Assembly (NCBI RefSeq): GCF_019703515.2
Contig: NC_059382.1
Location: 10,984,001-11,048,000 of the forward strand
DNA length: 64,000 nt
DNA from: Myxocyprinus asiaticus
Lineage: Eukaryota > Chordata > Actinopteri > Cypriniformes > Catostomidae
Reading direction: 5' to 3'
Part shown: piece by piece, positions 1-13,800 of the stretch
Layout: the number at the start of each line of letters is the position of its first letter
How positions within the stretch are numbered: the stretch's first letter is position 1
Notes under the pieces: generated by a model
The model's input: the letters and a program-made list of their open reading frames with translations, nothing else
Databases searched by the model: none
Told to the model about the DNA's origin: nothing
Position numbers and translations under genes: made by a program

Positions 1-19
1 TTTGGGAAACCCAGCCAAG

Positions 20-56
<37 letters not shown>

Positions 57-3000
57 CATAAAATAGATATATAAACGGATGAATAGTTAAAATAAAATCA
101 GAGAGAGCAGAAAAATGTCAATTACTTTTTCATTGTCTCCTCTTCCTTTCTGACACCCAAGGACACTCTCGCCCGCACCACATGTTGTGCAGCACCACAT
201 TTCTGTCACCGTTATCACCTCTAGGAGTAAAGAGCAGACCTCTCGATTGGTGAATGTCCCTAAAGCGCAGGTTCCACATGTCTCCTTGTTTGGCGCTCAG
301 CAATAACAAGGTAAGTTATATTAAATTGATTTTATTGGCAGGACTATACGGCCTCCACTGTGTTCATTGATACTGGAAGCTATCATCCCGACCCACAGAA
401 CAATTTCTGAACACTAAACATTTCAAATGCACATAAATGCACACCTGATGAATGAAGCATTGATTGTGTAAAAGAAATACACAATCGTTCTGCACAAAAC
501 TATTGCAAAACAAAATGTAATTATGTAGTTAATTAGGATGAATATATCTTTAAACATTTCCAGGGAGGTAATTACAAATGTTTATAAAGTTATGCGCAAA
601 TATAATGATGTTACTATGACGAGCAGCACTGGTCCGCTCAATCAAATCTGCCAGAATATACGAATAGTTTGCAAATAAAAATAAACTGCATTTTGTCACA
701 CACAAAATATCTCACATGATAATAATCATATTCCTGTTAGAAAATCAATTGTTTTTATTTCAAATAAGAAAATTGAACTGGTTTTGGTGAATTGAAATGG
801 GTCGTGTCGCGCTTCTCACCGAATCGGTCTGTTCCGCTCAGCAGATAATTGATCACGTTTTGTCTCTATTGAAGTAGGCTACTTAACATCCAACACACAA
901 ACAACAGCCACATACGAGCAGTGATAGACTGCATCCTCTTTTGCCAGAGCCTGTCCTTTCTTCGGACTTCTGGTCAATTGTCTGGCATAATCAATGTTGC
1001 TGTCTACACCGGGTGTGCAATGCGCCGCGGCTTGAAGCTGTCTTCACTGTATGCGTCAAAGCGAACGTTCTAAAGGCCGTTACACACTAGCAAGCCTTTA
1101 GAACGTTCGCTTTTACAAGTATCTAGTTCATTTTCAATAAGAGGCATGCGGAAAGCGGCAAATCGTGGGCGGTTTTGCTAGCGGCATGCACGGAGGCGGT
1201 GCTCGTCCTGCCGGTTTCACGTGCACGGCTCTTCGCGACAGGCGCCGCAAGACGTAAAATGTTTTAGATTTTTCTAAAGTTTTTCTGAGTCATTGCAGCT
1301 GTCGTTGAAAGGCTTATTATTCACAGCAAACATACAACAATTTACTGAGCTTATATCAGATTGCTGAAAACATGGAAGAAAAGATACATGTAATTAAAAT
1401 TCCCAAATTTCACAATCCTTCGAAAATCTCATAAAGAGATATTATGTGAAAGCCAGGGCTTGGGAGCATATGAGTGCACAAGTAGATTTGCCAGGTTAAA
1501 ATAAACTGCAAAATGAAACCTAATTTTAAAACGAACTGATTTTAAAGGGTGACATGTCGTCAGTGCTAATCATAAACCATACCCCAAAAATATTTCACTT
1601 CATTCTAATGAAATTATAAACAACAAATAAAAATAAATGCTGCGCTAAATTTGCATCAGGTTTGTCGTAGGCAAATCAAAGACAGACAAATCAACAATAA
1701 ACACTGTTTATGTGTTTGTATTTTATCATTTTTTTTATCTCATGTAACAAACGATTATGATTCAACTGACTTCTATTATTTAACTGACTATCTGCTGATT
1801 TTAGTAAATACAAATATGTGTTGTATGTGGCTTGGCACAATGGAGTTCGTTCATTGTAAATATGGCAACGGCTGCCCCTGAAACCGCAACATGAGCACCA
1901 CCTACACTGCACAAAACGCTTGTGTAATGAGGGAGCGAGAACTTTATATCTCTTGACATTTCTCTTAATTTATGTACATTGTTTTGCACTATTTTCTTTA
2001 CATGCCATTTCTTTCTAAGCTGCCATTGCTTCTAAGCACCTAAAACTGAAACGGAGAGCGCCCCCAGCCAAGTGCATTGATCATGAGAAAAAAAGACTGC
2101 TGCTTTTCCTTTAACTATGGGTCTTAGCTCTTAAGAGCATTCTCTACATACGAATTTGTGAATGTACTATCCTTTCTCTTGTGCATTTCCCAAACCTGCA
2201 CTTAACAGGAATGCGTGACGCATTTTTAAATGCTTCCTTGATGTCCAATTTGAAGTGCTGAAATTAGACCGTATAGTGTCACTCATTGATAGATTTGTGC
2301 ATAACTTTATAAATACTTGTAATTTAGCTCGCTGAGAAATGTTCAAAGTTATTTTTTTAAATAATCAAACTAATTAGGCTAATTACATAATTAAATACAT
2401 AGTTTTGTAAATATTTTTGTGCTGGAGGCTACAATCTACTGTTTTTACACAATCACTGCTTTGTTCATCAAATGTGCATTTGCACATGTTTCATTTATCA
2501 TCTATGGGTCGACCATCGGGGTGCAAGCTTCTAGGGTCTGTGAAGATATAAATAGTATAAAGAGGTTAACATGTTGGCAGGCCTATTTCATGTGCACAAT
2601 AGGGCAGTTTAAGCACTAATTAAGCGGAGATCTGCGCTTTGCGCCCAAACTGAGCATCAAAGCATAACAATGTGCATGTGACAGCGCCCTTCGGTGTCAG
2701 AGAGGAAGATTAGAGTTTGTAAAGATAAGAAATGTGGGAAGACGTGCCAAGATATACAATTTCCCCGTAAATACAGTATAACATCGACATCATTCCTTCT
2801 GAATTTGTTATCATGCGGCCACTTTGTACCAGCTCATGCACAAAGGTAGGCCTATTGTTTATTGGTTTAGGCCTAATTAATTTTTAATTCATTCATTTAT
2901 TATTTTTATTGTAATATATAGTTTTATTTAATTATCTTGTTTTCTTGTTTCTGCTCATTTCTTTTCAAATTGGAAAACAAACTATCAAAACATACATGGC

Positions 3001-3215
3001 TGTTCTCTCGACCTGTAGCTTTGGTCTTCAGCAGTCAACACCCAATCGCATTGCACCACCTACTGGTGAGAATGAATAGCACCAGGTTGAGATTGTGCAT
3101 CAGTACTCTGCTGCTTTTCCTGCATTTCCCAGATGTGGAAGGTTGAATTTCCAATCGAATTTGAACCACTGAATTTGAGGAAGCGAATTTTGTTAAGCGG
3201 AATAGAACGGGCTGA
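1..3215. other. Gene-free AT-rich leader region
   Basis: No gene is recognised here. The region starts with an (AAT)n microsatellite at about 23-55. It contains a perfect 20-bp inverted repeat at 1058-1113. The GC-richer block at 1130-1260 looks like the end of a hAT-type repeat. The rest is AT-rich sequence without long open frames. The homology of the large segmental duplication begins at 3216. A short minus-strand open frame at 130-279 (49 codons) has no recognised homology. Confidence 0.6.
1058..1113. repeat. Perfect 20-bp inverted repeat (hairpin)
   Basis: The left arm at 1058-1077 begins AAAGCGAACG. It is the exact reverse complement of the right arm at 1094-1113, with a 16-base loop between them. 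The loop and flank resemble the ends of fish hAT-type repeats, so this may be two transposon ends brought together or a small MITE. Confidence 0.8.
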
Positions 3216-4836
3216 ATTTTACCTTTCGAAAAATTTTGATGGTATTTTCAAATGAACTGAATATTTTGGAAACTAACTTTGAAAGGTGAATATTTATTGT
3301 TTAATTTTTAATAATGAAATTAGTTGTGAAATGTTTCCAAATGAAATATTCAATGCTTAAAAATACAACCATGTTAAATTTCAGCCTCCTAAAATGCAAG
3401 CACTGTAAATGCAATGCATTTAAATGCAAGCACTGATAATACAATGCATTTATTTTTAAGATTAGAGCAATTCAACATGTTTTTAACGCTTCAAAGACTT
3501 TAGTCATGAATTTAGCTCCATATACCACTCAACACTTTTTATTATCATTATTATTATTGTTTTATTCCTAACAACCTTCTGTTGTTAGTTTTTTTTTTTT
3601 TTTTTGCTCTACAAATTTTGTTGCACCATCAGTATTCAGTAAAAATAAATGTATTTCTTGAATCTTGATACACTCTGTGGCCAGAAAAAAGCAAAAGGTG
3701 TGCTTTTAGCCCTTTATTCCCTAAATCATGCCTTTGTGTTTATGAAAGTATATCAGCAAGTATTTAGAACTAACTTACCATGTTGTTCCCAAGTTTCAAG
3801 CTCCATTTTATTTTTTGAGAGCATTTTAACTTTCAAGAGCATAGGCTACAGTTTTCCGTTGTGACTGCTGTGCACTTCCGCCTTGTGTTTGTCTGTTCAG
3901 CCTTTGCTCTTGAATGCAATGAACAGATGATGGAGCAGCTCCAAATAGGGTGTACGTACATAGGCGGATGAACGCGTCTGATTGGACTGTTTATCCACAC
4001 TTGGAAATGTTCAGTTTGATCTCCGGAGGGGTGGGGGCAGCAACAAACTGCCAATGCAAGCGTAGCATGCTTTATACATAATAACATCATTTTCACATTT
4101 AAGATCTCAACATTTAACAGTAGTGATAAGCTTGTTTTTTGTAAATAAGATTGACATTATGACAACATAAATGGTAGAGATCACTTAAATACTGTGTATT
4201 GTAAATTTGTATTTTTCATTTCTGCATCATGTAGGAAGGAACATCCCTGATGTGTTTAAAAAGACTATTTTCTTTTATATACTTTGCTTATTTTTCATAT
4301 ATATTCTGCTCATGAAATATTATAATGATATGTAATCACTTATATATCCACATTCCTGTATTCATTGTTTTGTTGAACAAATCTCTACACTCTGCACCCC
4401 AAAGGCCTCTCACTCGCAGACTTGGCTTCCTTTCTCTCTTCCCTGACTTCATCTGTTGACCAGTGTTATTTTTATTTTAAGATATATATCCATATATACA
4501 TATTTACTAAATTAACTTTATTCAGTGTATTCATTTTAATAAGGATTATTTCAGTTTTTCAAGTTTTTCAAATTAAAGGTTTTCTTGTAATCGTCTGGTC
4601 TGTGTCCAAATGAATTAATCTGCTGGATCATTTGCATCAATCCCTCTGTACTCCTTTCCCATAACTGGCAAGAGAGACTGAGTGGAATGAGCAGACCTTG
4701 ACAGGAATGAAAGCAGGAATTTTTGGCAACAAGGTAAGCACAGCTTTTCCATTGCACTTATAGGGACAGTTCACCCATAAATGAAAATTGTCATTATTTA
4801 CCCTCATGTCTTTCCAAACCTGTTTGCTGTTTTGAT

Positions 4837-4837
4837 T

Positions 4838-4872
<35 letters not shown>

Positions 4873-4895
4873 ATGTTTGTTTGTTTGTTTGTTTC
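4837..4895. repeat. Tetranucleotide (TGTC/TTTG)n microsatellite
   Basis: Short tandem TGTC units are followed by TTTG units. The same array is present in the second duplication copy near 21507-21565, so it predates the duplication. Confidence 0.85.
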
Positions 4896-5025
4896 ACAAT
4901 CATTATCAGTTATTGTTTGGTTTCAGATAATGTAGAATATAGCACAAAGTCGTGTGGACTATTTTTTTTTTTTTTTTTTTTTGTCCGATTTGAATCCTTT
5001 GTGATTTTTGAACAATTATCTAGAT

Positions 5026-6530
5026 CAGGGGTATTCAATTAAAGTTCCAAGAGGACCTGTCTCTACATTTCCTTCCAGCAAAGGTCTGGATAATAGTTTG
5101 TAGCATACACTGTGTCATATGGCTATGAATATATATCATTTTTTTTAATAGTTTTTATAACTTGCCTTGTAAATAAATAAATAAAATAAAATAAATTCTG
5201 AAACATTCAAAATTGTCTCTTCAAAACTGGGCAGGGATGAGGACATTGGGGGCCCAGAGACAGCCAAAGTAGTGGGCTCTGAGGGATCTTCTACCAAAAG
5301 ATTAAAATATTTCATGAAGTGTTCATCAGTGGAGGGCACTCGGATATAAATTTTAAAAGATAAGGTCAACAGTTCGTTTTGAAGCTGATTGACAGCAGTC
5401 CAGTTTTTGTGTTTAAATATTTTTACTTTCAGAATATATGGGAGGAGGCCTTTTGAAAGCCACTTCAGTAACTGCCTGGTTTGGTGCAGCTCCGAAATCG
5501 GATATCAGAAGACTACAAAGGACAGTTTGGACTGTTGAGAGGATTTTTGGTTGTCCCCTGCCCTCCCTTCAAGAACTGTACACTTCCAGAGTGAGGAAAA
5601 AGGTTGGAAAAATCACTCTGGACCCCACTCACCCAGCTCACTACCTTTTTGAACTGTTTCCTTCTGGCAGGCGCTACAGGGCACTGAGCACCAGAACCGT
5701 CAGGCTCAGGAACAAATTTTTCCCATAGGCTATCCATCTCATGAACAGTTGAAACTGATCCATTGAGCAATAATTAATGTGCAATATACAGCTTAGTCTA
5801 TTTATATTTATCCAACATACCACACCTCTTCTGCCACTACATTCCCTTGCTTCTGTATATAACAGAATTGTATTTGTATATTGTACATACGGATATATTT
5901 ATATACCCAGCCCACTACCTTTTTGCCATGATGACATCTCTGATTAATTTTCACAAACTTAGAACAAAAATCTGTTTGTTTATTATGAAAGGCTCATAAC
6001 ATGCTGATTAATAAAGCTAAATTTAGACAGAAAAAAATTGTATAGTCTAAAGGCGGCACGTTAACTTGTCCTGACACTGACACAAACCTGGCTTAGATGA
6101 ACCATCTGAATCACTTATCAGACAGATGGATATTTAACTTTGCTTCATTTTTGCTTTCTACAGTGGGTTTAAGCGAAAGATGCCAGTATATGTAGCGGTG
6201 TCTCCACTACTGTTGACATAATAACCGCGCCTGCAACTCTACGTATAGTAAAAATCAGGCATTATGTGGCACCTCATAACTTTAGCCGGGAGAGAGGCAA
6301 TGTGTGCGGAGCGGGAATAAACCATGTAGTGCTATACGCGCTTTATTCCCACTCTAGAGAGAAATATTTTGCTCTATTCCCGTTTTGCGTACATATACAC
6401 CTATGCTTACACAATCTCTTAGACAGGTGTCAGATAACTAGCACAAAGATTTAAAGATTTAGATCTCGGCCCAGACTGAATTGTCCGTTGGTCTGAATAC
6501 GGACCGGAGTCCACCTGTTGAGTACCCCTG
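5026..6530. mobile_element. hAT-type DNA transposon with 8-bp target duplication (copy 1)
   Basis: The left end starts CAGGGGTATTCAA and the right end finishes with the inverted form GAGTACCCCTG. The flanks are ATCTAGAT on the left and ATCTAGGT on the right, a 7-of-8 match that fits the 8-bp target duplication of hAT elements. No transposase frame is visible. A LINE 3' fragment is nested inside at about 5438-5925. The identical arrangement occurs at 21693-23195. Confidence 0.75.
5438..5925 (+). mobile_element. Non-LTR retrotransposon (LINE) 3' fragment, copy 1
   Basis: The 96-codon open frame at 5438-5728 matches the extreme C-terminus of fish LINE reverse transcriptases. Visible landmarks are RRLQRTVWTVERI, PLPSLQELYTSR, THPAHYLFEL and SGRRYRALSTRT, followed by a stop and an AIHLMN-like tail. 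Only the last part of ORF2 and its 3' UTR remain, as expected for a 5'-truncated LINE (L2/CR1-like by memory; the clade is not proven). It lies inside the hAT element. Confidence 0.75.
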
Positions 6531-8108
6531 ATCTAGGTGGTCATTTGACCTCTTTCAGTTTCAGTTTTAAGTGTCAAAGAGGATTCCAGTCAGACGAAAT
6601 CCTCCTTGATGCTATTAACCTTTCTGAAAGTGCTGACTGCACTTGTGCTAGTTTTTTATGATATTCGCAAATGCTGGCCAAGTTAATACACCCTTGTCAT
6701 AACATAAAACTACATTATTAATGTTACATGGAACTTGAAACATAACTATAACCCCAATTAATTTTAAATGTTAATTAATAACACCCCCAAACAGTCCCCA
6801 AAACCTGCACAGACCTACCTCATTAATTATGTGAACACAACAGCCAATAGCAAGTCCTCAAGCAAAACCCCAACAGACATAACATTTTTTTCTATGAGGT
6901 TCAGATTGACTTTCCTGACAGAATTAATAACCTGTGTTGTTTGTCATTTTTTATTTTTACTAATTTATTGTTTGATTCAAAGAATGTTTGTGTTTGAAAA
7001 TAAAAAAAAAAGTTGAATTATTTATAAATAATATAGCACTGTTAAATATCCATCTAAAACCATTTATATATAACCCCCACCACAAACCCAAATTATTTAG
7101 GGGGCCCTAAATAGTTCTGTGCCCAGGGCCCAACATTTGGTGCTACGCCCCTGCCACCACACCAAGGTACACGGTATGGTGAGAATGAAGAGAAATTAGA
7201 AAACTTGAAAATTAGAAAGCACTTTATTAAAAGCAACAAAATGTCAAACAGCCAACTGAATAAAATAAGTTAACCCAATTTTTGCCAGGCACTTGGATAG
7301 GAACAAAGTAGCTAACAGAAGACTGCAGTGGATGCAGGCAATTCAGAGATAAAATGATAAGGGATGCCTGTGGAATCACACATATATCATGTATCCTATT
7401 TCTGCTTCAGACTTTGTTTATTTATTATTACTTTATTAGTCTACTAGTCAAGCTAAATCATGCCCCCAGGTTAAGGGACCAGGTGTTTCAGGACAAGCTC
7501 TCCTGGGAAGCAACTTAAGGCAGTATTAAACAATAGCGGAGCATTTTGTCACACTGTAGGCCAGGATAAGTTGTCACAATAACATCTGCTTTTAATAACA
7601 ATATTTTATATATTAAATATATTAACAATAATTATGTTTTCATCATAGGACATTTCCCACACATTTTCTCTTTATTAAAGAAGAGACTTAAAACAGCATT
7701 AAAACAGCTTTTATAAAGTTACTGATATGACTGAAGCGTTCAAATCATGTGATGATTTCAAAACAATGTTCCAAAATTACAACTAATTTCTTTAAGAATA
7801 CAACTTTTTAAATGAGGGAAAAAAAAAAATTCTGAGTGCACATTTAACCCTGATGAATCTCATTATAAACAAGATCCAGGCTTGTGAATGCAAATTAGAT
7901 TGGGACAATTTAAATACAGCACAGTGAAGACACAGTATGTCTGTTTTGTTTTTGTTTTTTTCCATTGTAAATTACGCAGTTCTTTAAATAAGAATTGTTT
8001 TTTAATTCATTTTTTTTCCACATCACCTGTGTAAGGTGGAGGCCACCCAATGGCCCAAGGACGGTATCCAATGGCATGGCTGAAGGTCTCCTGCATGTTC
8101 TGTCTTAT

Positions 8109-9534
8109 CGTGCGCATTAAGTTTAAGTTATTTCGTTCAAATTAAATAACTATATTATTCCTTTTATGATCCCCGTTTATTTTATCTGACACCGATTATA
8201 AAAGTTTCCAAGGATATATCAATGTTCCAATCTTAATTATTATTATTAAATTTGGTTTAACATTTGATCATTGTATTTAACTCTATTTTATATTGTACTC
8301 GTTCATTCGAATTCGACAGCCGTGTACGCGGATCTCACGGTCACAAATACGCCAGTATTGGTCATTAAAACAGTAATTGACTAAATACTAATTAGATGGC
8401 TGCTCATGCTTGCCTTTTTATCTAAAAGTATTTTGTTTAGTCCCCTTAGATAGTAAACACTTAATTAGAGTAACATTATTTCTATCCAGAGGTCATGACC
8501 ACTAAATTTACAAAGATAGACTAACAATACCTAAGTTAAAATAGCTTTATATAATCATGCCATAGTTTCCTATGTACACTTAGCTAGAAAATATTACAAT
8601 AACCAGAGGTTTAGACTTCACCCTATTTAGGCTTGGTCGACAACTTCATGTTGTCCTAAACGGTAATTCCATAACGAGCCTGTACACTCTAAGTACACTT
8701 GAACTAATGCCAATTTGTTAGTCAGAGCTCTAAAGTCTCAGTCGGTGTGCCCCATGCTCCACTCAGAACTGAGCTTTAGTCCACTACTAACCTGGTCGTA
8801 GATTTGAACTTAACGTAATCTACTAAAGACAATAATTTCAGAGCAAATCAGAATAAACTCAAATGTAACAATTTATTTACCAGGTAAAATAATACATTCA
8901 TCAATTCCAATTAGACAATAATAAGTCAAATTTAAACATTTATCAAAACATAAGGAATAAGAATTGCATACCTGGTTGAGAAAAACTATACAGCAATTGT
9001 GCGGGAGATCTGACTACAGACACCCTGATTCCTTTGTCATCTCTCCTTAAGTACCAAACGATTCTATTGTTATTTCAGATGTGTGTGTTTGATGTTATTC
9101 AGGATTTGATTTACAATTTAGGGGTTTGAAGGTAGACCTTTGAAACTTGTGATTTAGTAGGTCGTTTGATGTTTACAAAGAATGCACCTAATCTGCATAC
9201 AGCATCTGGTCCCTGTGAGAGATCTGGCAGAGGCATGTCCCTGATAGAATGCAGTATTTTACTAAATTCTTAAATCTTACTTGTGATTTGACTTTGCTGA
9301 AAAGGAATGAGACCGTTTTACCAGCTGCACTGAGACCTCATGTATGATACCAAACATGTATGATCAGAAAACCTTTTACATGACAGAACAGAATAAGTCT
9401 AGTTAGTTTTAACTTAACTTAGTTTTTGGTGACCCGAAAGTGACCTGAGGTCAGAGAGGTGGCAGATATGAGTGAGATTTGCGTTTTATGGTCCTTAATC
9501 AGTAGGGTGTGTTGTCTCAGGTGGAGATGCTCTT
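8109..9534. other. Block present in copy 1, largely absent from copy 2
   Basis: Copy 2 joins the equivalents of 8108 and 8200, keeps about 18 bases (8200-8217) and then jumps to 9535. It therefore lacks 8109-8199 (91 bp) and 8218-9534 (1317 bp). The first junction has TTAT microhomology. The block is AT-rich with no open frame over 60 codons. It could be a retroelement LTR or ordinary intergenic DNA. No gene is supported. Confidence 0.7.
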
Positions 9535-9683
9535 CTGTGTGAGAGTTTTATGATGTTAGCTCTCACAGAGCCTTCTGGGTGTAGACATCCTGATGCCAGC
9601 CTTACACCTGTGACAGGCTTTTCACTGGCACTAGAAGTTATTTTTGAACACTTTACATTCCTCCATTTCAAAATAATGTAAAT

Positions 9684-10777
9684 TCATTCCGGGCAAATAA
9701 ATGAAAGGAAAATGTCGATTTCATTTTTGATGATGATTGGGCCTGGATGAATGTCCTCTGTGCTGTAGTGACAGGCTGTCATTTGCCACACATCTAAAAT
9801 GTAAACACTAACATCCTGAAAAGCCCATCGTAGAATTCTGTCCAACTGTAAGGAATACCAGTCACTGCCAAACACATCCTATTACAAACACAGAGAAACA
9901 TTACAATATTAGCCATAAACAGAGTGGCCTCTTTGTATTTTAACATTTGGTCACCCTAGTTTGTTTTCAACACTTGGAACACATTAACCTCTTACCTTAT
10001 AGCCAGTGTTGACAGTCTTTATTATGATGATAGTGTCTGGTGCCCGTTGTAACAATGCCAGTACAGATTTGCGAATCCTCAGCACTCTATGTATGAAAAT
10101 ATCCAGAGGGTATGTGGTGAAGTGGGGCCCCAGATTAAACACAATGACAGTGTGGGGTCCTCCAGCCAGGTCATCAATCTCATTACTGATGTAGTGAAGA
10201 TTCGCCACTGATGTTTTTAGACACCGCAGAGGAACACCGTGAGCCCTCCAATGTAAGACAATGTTGTTCTCCACATCTACTGCTATGAGTGGCCCTACCT
10301 GATATTGAACATGCAGATTCATCTGCTTCAGGGCTGCAAAACAAACATTGATGATCCCACAATTATTGTGTCTGTATATATGACTTATTATTTACATATG
10401 AATCATGACTGTTATATCATAGGGAATAATCTACTGATTGAACTATTATCGGAATGATCCAATAAGCATATGTTTATTAAGGCAATTTTATGAGTGGGGC
10501 AAAAATCTTACTTGGTACTGCTTCCACCAAGAATTCAAACCACTGTCTCAGAGTAGAGTCTCCCATCATGTAGATGTGTTTGTCTTTCAGGCACTGTGTT
10601 GTCATTTGGGTTGTAAAATGATGGGTTCTACAGACAAAGGACGTCCACACATCATACAGATAAAAGCCAGCTGGAATTGGTGTTGGCAAACCAGGATGGC
10701 ATTTCTCATTTACATCTGCAGGATGGAATAAATAGAGACTGTAAGGTCACATAAAAGGAAATCAGGTTTATTTTTCA

Positions 10778-10814
<37 letters not shown>

Positions 10815-13800
10815 TCTCAATGCCTCAAACTAAAATTACCAATTCTGGAATCTTTAATTTTTTTTTTTTAACTCATTTAATCTGGTATAAGGTAATTCTA
10901 GCTTGCTATTTAATTTACACTAGCCAAACTTTGAGAAAGCATTACTCTATTGAACAACATAAACAATTTCATCAACCAAATTTCCCTACATGACCATACT
11001 TTTTTTAAACAAAGTATCCATCTCCACAGATCAAAGGCCAACATACCAATACTTTCAAATGCAATGGAAGGAAGAATTTTGATGATGCTCTTTTCACCAT
11101 TGATATATTTGTTGGTGTGCTTCCTGCCAAGAAAGAGAACGTATCTCTCAAACTGCCTTATAAATTTATCATGACAACAAACTAGTTAATGACTGAATGA
11201 ATGGGGTAGAGAAATCAGGTAAACAGTCAATCAAGTATCTTTTAATCTCACATAAGCATATTTTCTTCTTTAGTCAGGCGGTTGATATACCCGCCCATAG
11301 AGTGGTACACAAGGGCATTGCATGGCAGGGATTTGGGTTTCTGGCAGCGCCATGTTTCTCCAGTACGGGGATCCTTGTATTCACAGCAGCAGTCTCCAGT
11401 TCCCATCCTCTCCAGTCCATTCTTGTCCCACTTCACATTACACTTCACTTCCTCACTCAGCCTGATCCCATTTGGTCCTGGCCCCTCATAATATCCATTG
11501 AAAAACACTCTGTCAGAGTCAGTGTCTCTGTGACACCTCAGGACCTGCACAGCTTCACTGGAGTGGATAAGACGTACAGCCACCTGTGCCTCACCAACCC
11601 ATGGCAGGAAGAAACGCAAAGAGTAGGAACCATTGTTCAGGTCCACCACCTCCCCAAACACACTGGCCTGTAATGGAGAAAAAATAATTTTACCATGAAT
11701 TAGATAGTAAAGATTGATTGGGGAAAAAAAGGACTTAAATATTGATCTGTTTCTCACCCACACCTATCATATCACTTCAGAAGACAAAGATTAAACCAGG
11801 AGTTTTCAAAGTGTTAAACAGTAAGCCCCTGTGACATGTTTCTGGTCAGTCTCGGGGGAAAGGAGGAAGTGGGAACCAGCTTACACACTTTAGTGATATT
11901 TAATTTCTGACGCTGTTCAACATATCCACAAACAGAAACTCAAATGCACAATAAACATAAATCAATGCATTCTCAATGCAGGCAGAGTCATCATCGCCTT
12001 TTGACTAATGTACAGCACGGAGCGCTCCTCCCCCTCCACCATCTGGGACAGTACCGCTCCCAACTCCCTGTTCAATGCGTCCGAATGCAAGATAAAAGGG
12101 AGAGAGGAGTCAGGAGGGTGCAATAACGGCCCACTGTAAATGGCAGCTTTCACCCGTGTGAGCACCTGCTGACATGGCTCCATACACTGGACTGGAACTG
12201 GTGCCCCCTTTTTTGTAAGATCAGTCAGCGGCCTGGTGACGGTCGAATAGTTGGGCACAAACCTACGATAATAGCAGCCAGCCCCAGGAACTGTCTCACC
12301 TCCTTTTTGGTCTTAGGTCTTGGGCAGGCTGCAATCACTGCGGTATTATCAATTTGGGGCTGCACCTGCCCATGACCCATGTGGAAGCCCAGATACCGTA
12401 CTTCCACCTGAGCCCAAGCCGTCGCTCTTAGGAACCAAAACCACCTGGCTGGCACAGTCACTGTGGGATTCTTCTATTACCCCCATATCTAGCATGGCCT
12501 TCAATCCTTCCCGTACCACATCTTTTTTGTGTTCGGGTAATCGGTAGGGACGACTGCGTACCACTACCCCTGGGGTCATTTTGATATGGTGCTCTATGAG
12601 ATTCGTATGACCGGGGAGAGGCGAGAACACGTTGGAGAACTCTCCTTGCAACCTGGCAACCTCTGTAAATTGGGATGGTGAGAGGTGGTCTCCACAAGTG
12701 ACTGGGGTGACTCGATCGGTGGCTTTTATGTTCACCTCTGGCCCGAGCTCCTCCCTCTCTGGAACCACCATCGCCAAAGTCACGGGAACCACCTCTCTCC
12801 ATGGTTTTAGGAGGTTGAGGTGGTAAATCTGACATGCTCCGCCACTATCCATTTGTTTCACCTCATAATCGATTTCCCCAACTCGCCATGTAAACTCAAA
12901 GGGGCCTTGCCACTTGGCAAGTAATTTAGAGCTCAATGTGGGGAGCAATACAAGGACTTTATCTCCCGGTGTAAATTCCCGTAGTCGAGTACCCTATTAT
13001 ACAGCTGTCTTTGATGTTTTTGAGCCTGGAGCAAATTCTCCTGTGTTAGTTGCCCCAGTGTGTGGAGTTTTGCTCTCAGGTCAAGAACGTATTGAAATTA
13101 GTTTTTACTGTTTTAAGGTCCCTCTTCCCAATTTTCCCATAGGACGTTGAGCACGCCGCACGGTCGGCGCCCATACAATAATTTGAATGGGGAACACCCT
13201 GTGGAGGCTTACGGGACCTCTCGAACTTCAAATAATAGGGGCTCGAGCCACTTGTCCCAATTCCGAGTATCCTTGTGCACAAACTTACGAATCATATTCT
13301 TTAGGGTCTGATTTTGATTGTCCGTTTTGTGGTGGTAAAAGCTTGTACGAATTGATTTAATCCTCAATAATTTGTCCAGTTCGCATAATGTGCATGACAT
13401 GAACGTAGTGCCCTGATAAGTGAGGATTTCTTTCGGAATCCCACTTGGGAGATAATTCTGAAGAGTGCCTCCGTAACACTCCGTGCTAAGATATTGCACA
13501 GAGGCACTGCTTCTGGACATCACGTTGCGTAGTCCACCAGAACCAACACAAAGCGATGCCAGCATGCTGTCTTTTCTAATGGCCCGACGAGGTACATACC
13601 AATTCTTTCGAAGGGAACCTTGATCAACGGAAGGGGGCACAATGGAGCTCTTGGGGTGGCCGGCGGATTCACCAGCTGACATTCACGGCATGCCACACAC
13701 CATCTGCGAACATCCCCACGAATGTCAAGCCAATAGAAATGGGCCATTAGATGGTTTAGTGTTTTTTCCTGCCCTAAGTGACCCTCCATCAGATTATAAT

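Noticed and set aside
4422..4613. Duplicated 63-codon open frame (also at 21092-21283)
   Set aside because: Identical in both duplication copies simply because of the recent duplication. The composition is AT-driven, with no recognisable domain or splice context.
5026..6530. Possible autonomous hAT transposase
   Set aside because: No transposase frame is present. The only coding sequence inside is the nested LINE tail.
11197..11673. 158-codon plus-strand open frame
   Set aside because: Antisense shadow of an NXPE coding exon. The minus strand carries conserved NXPE motifs and splice sites.
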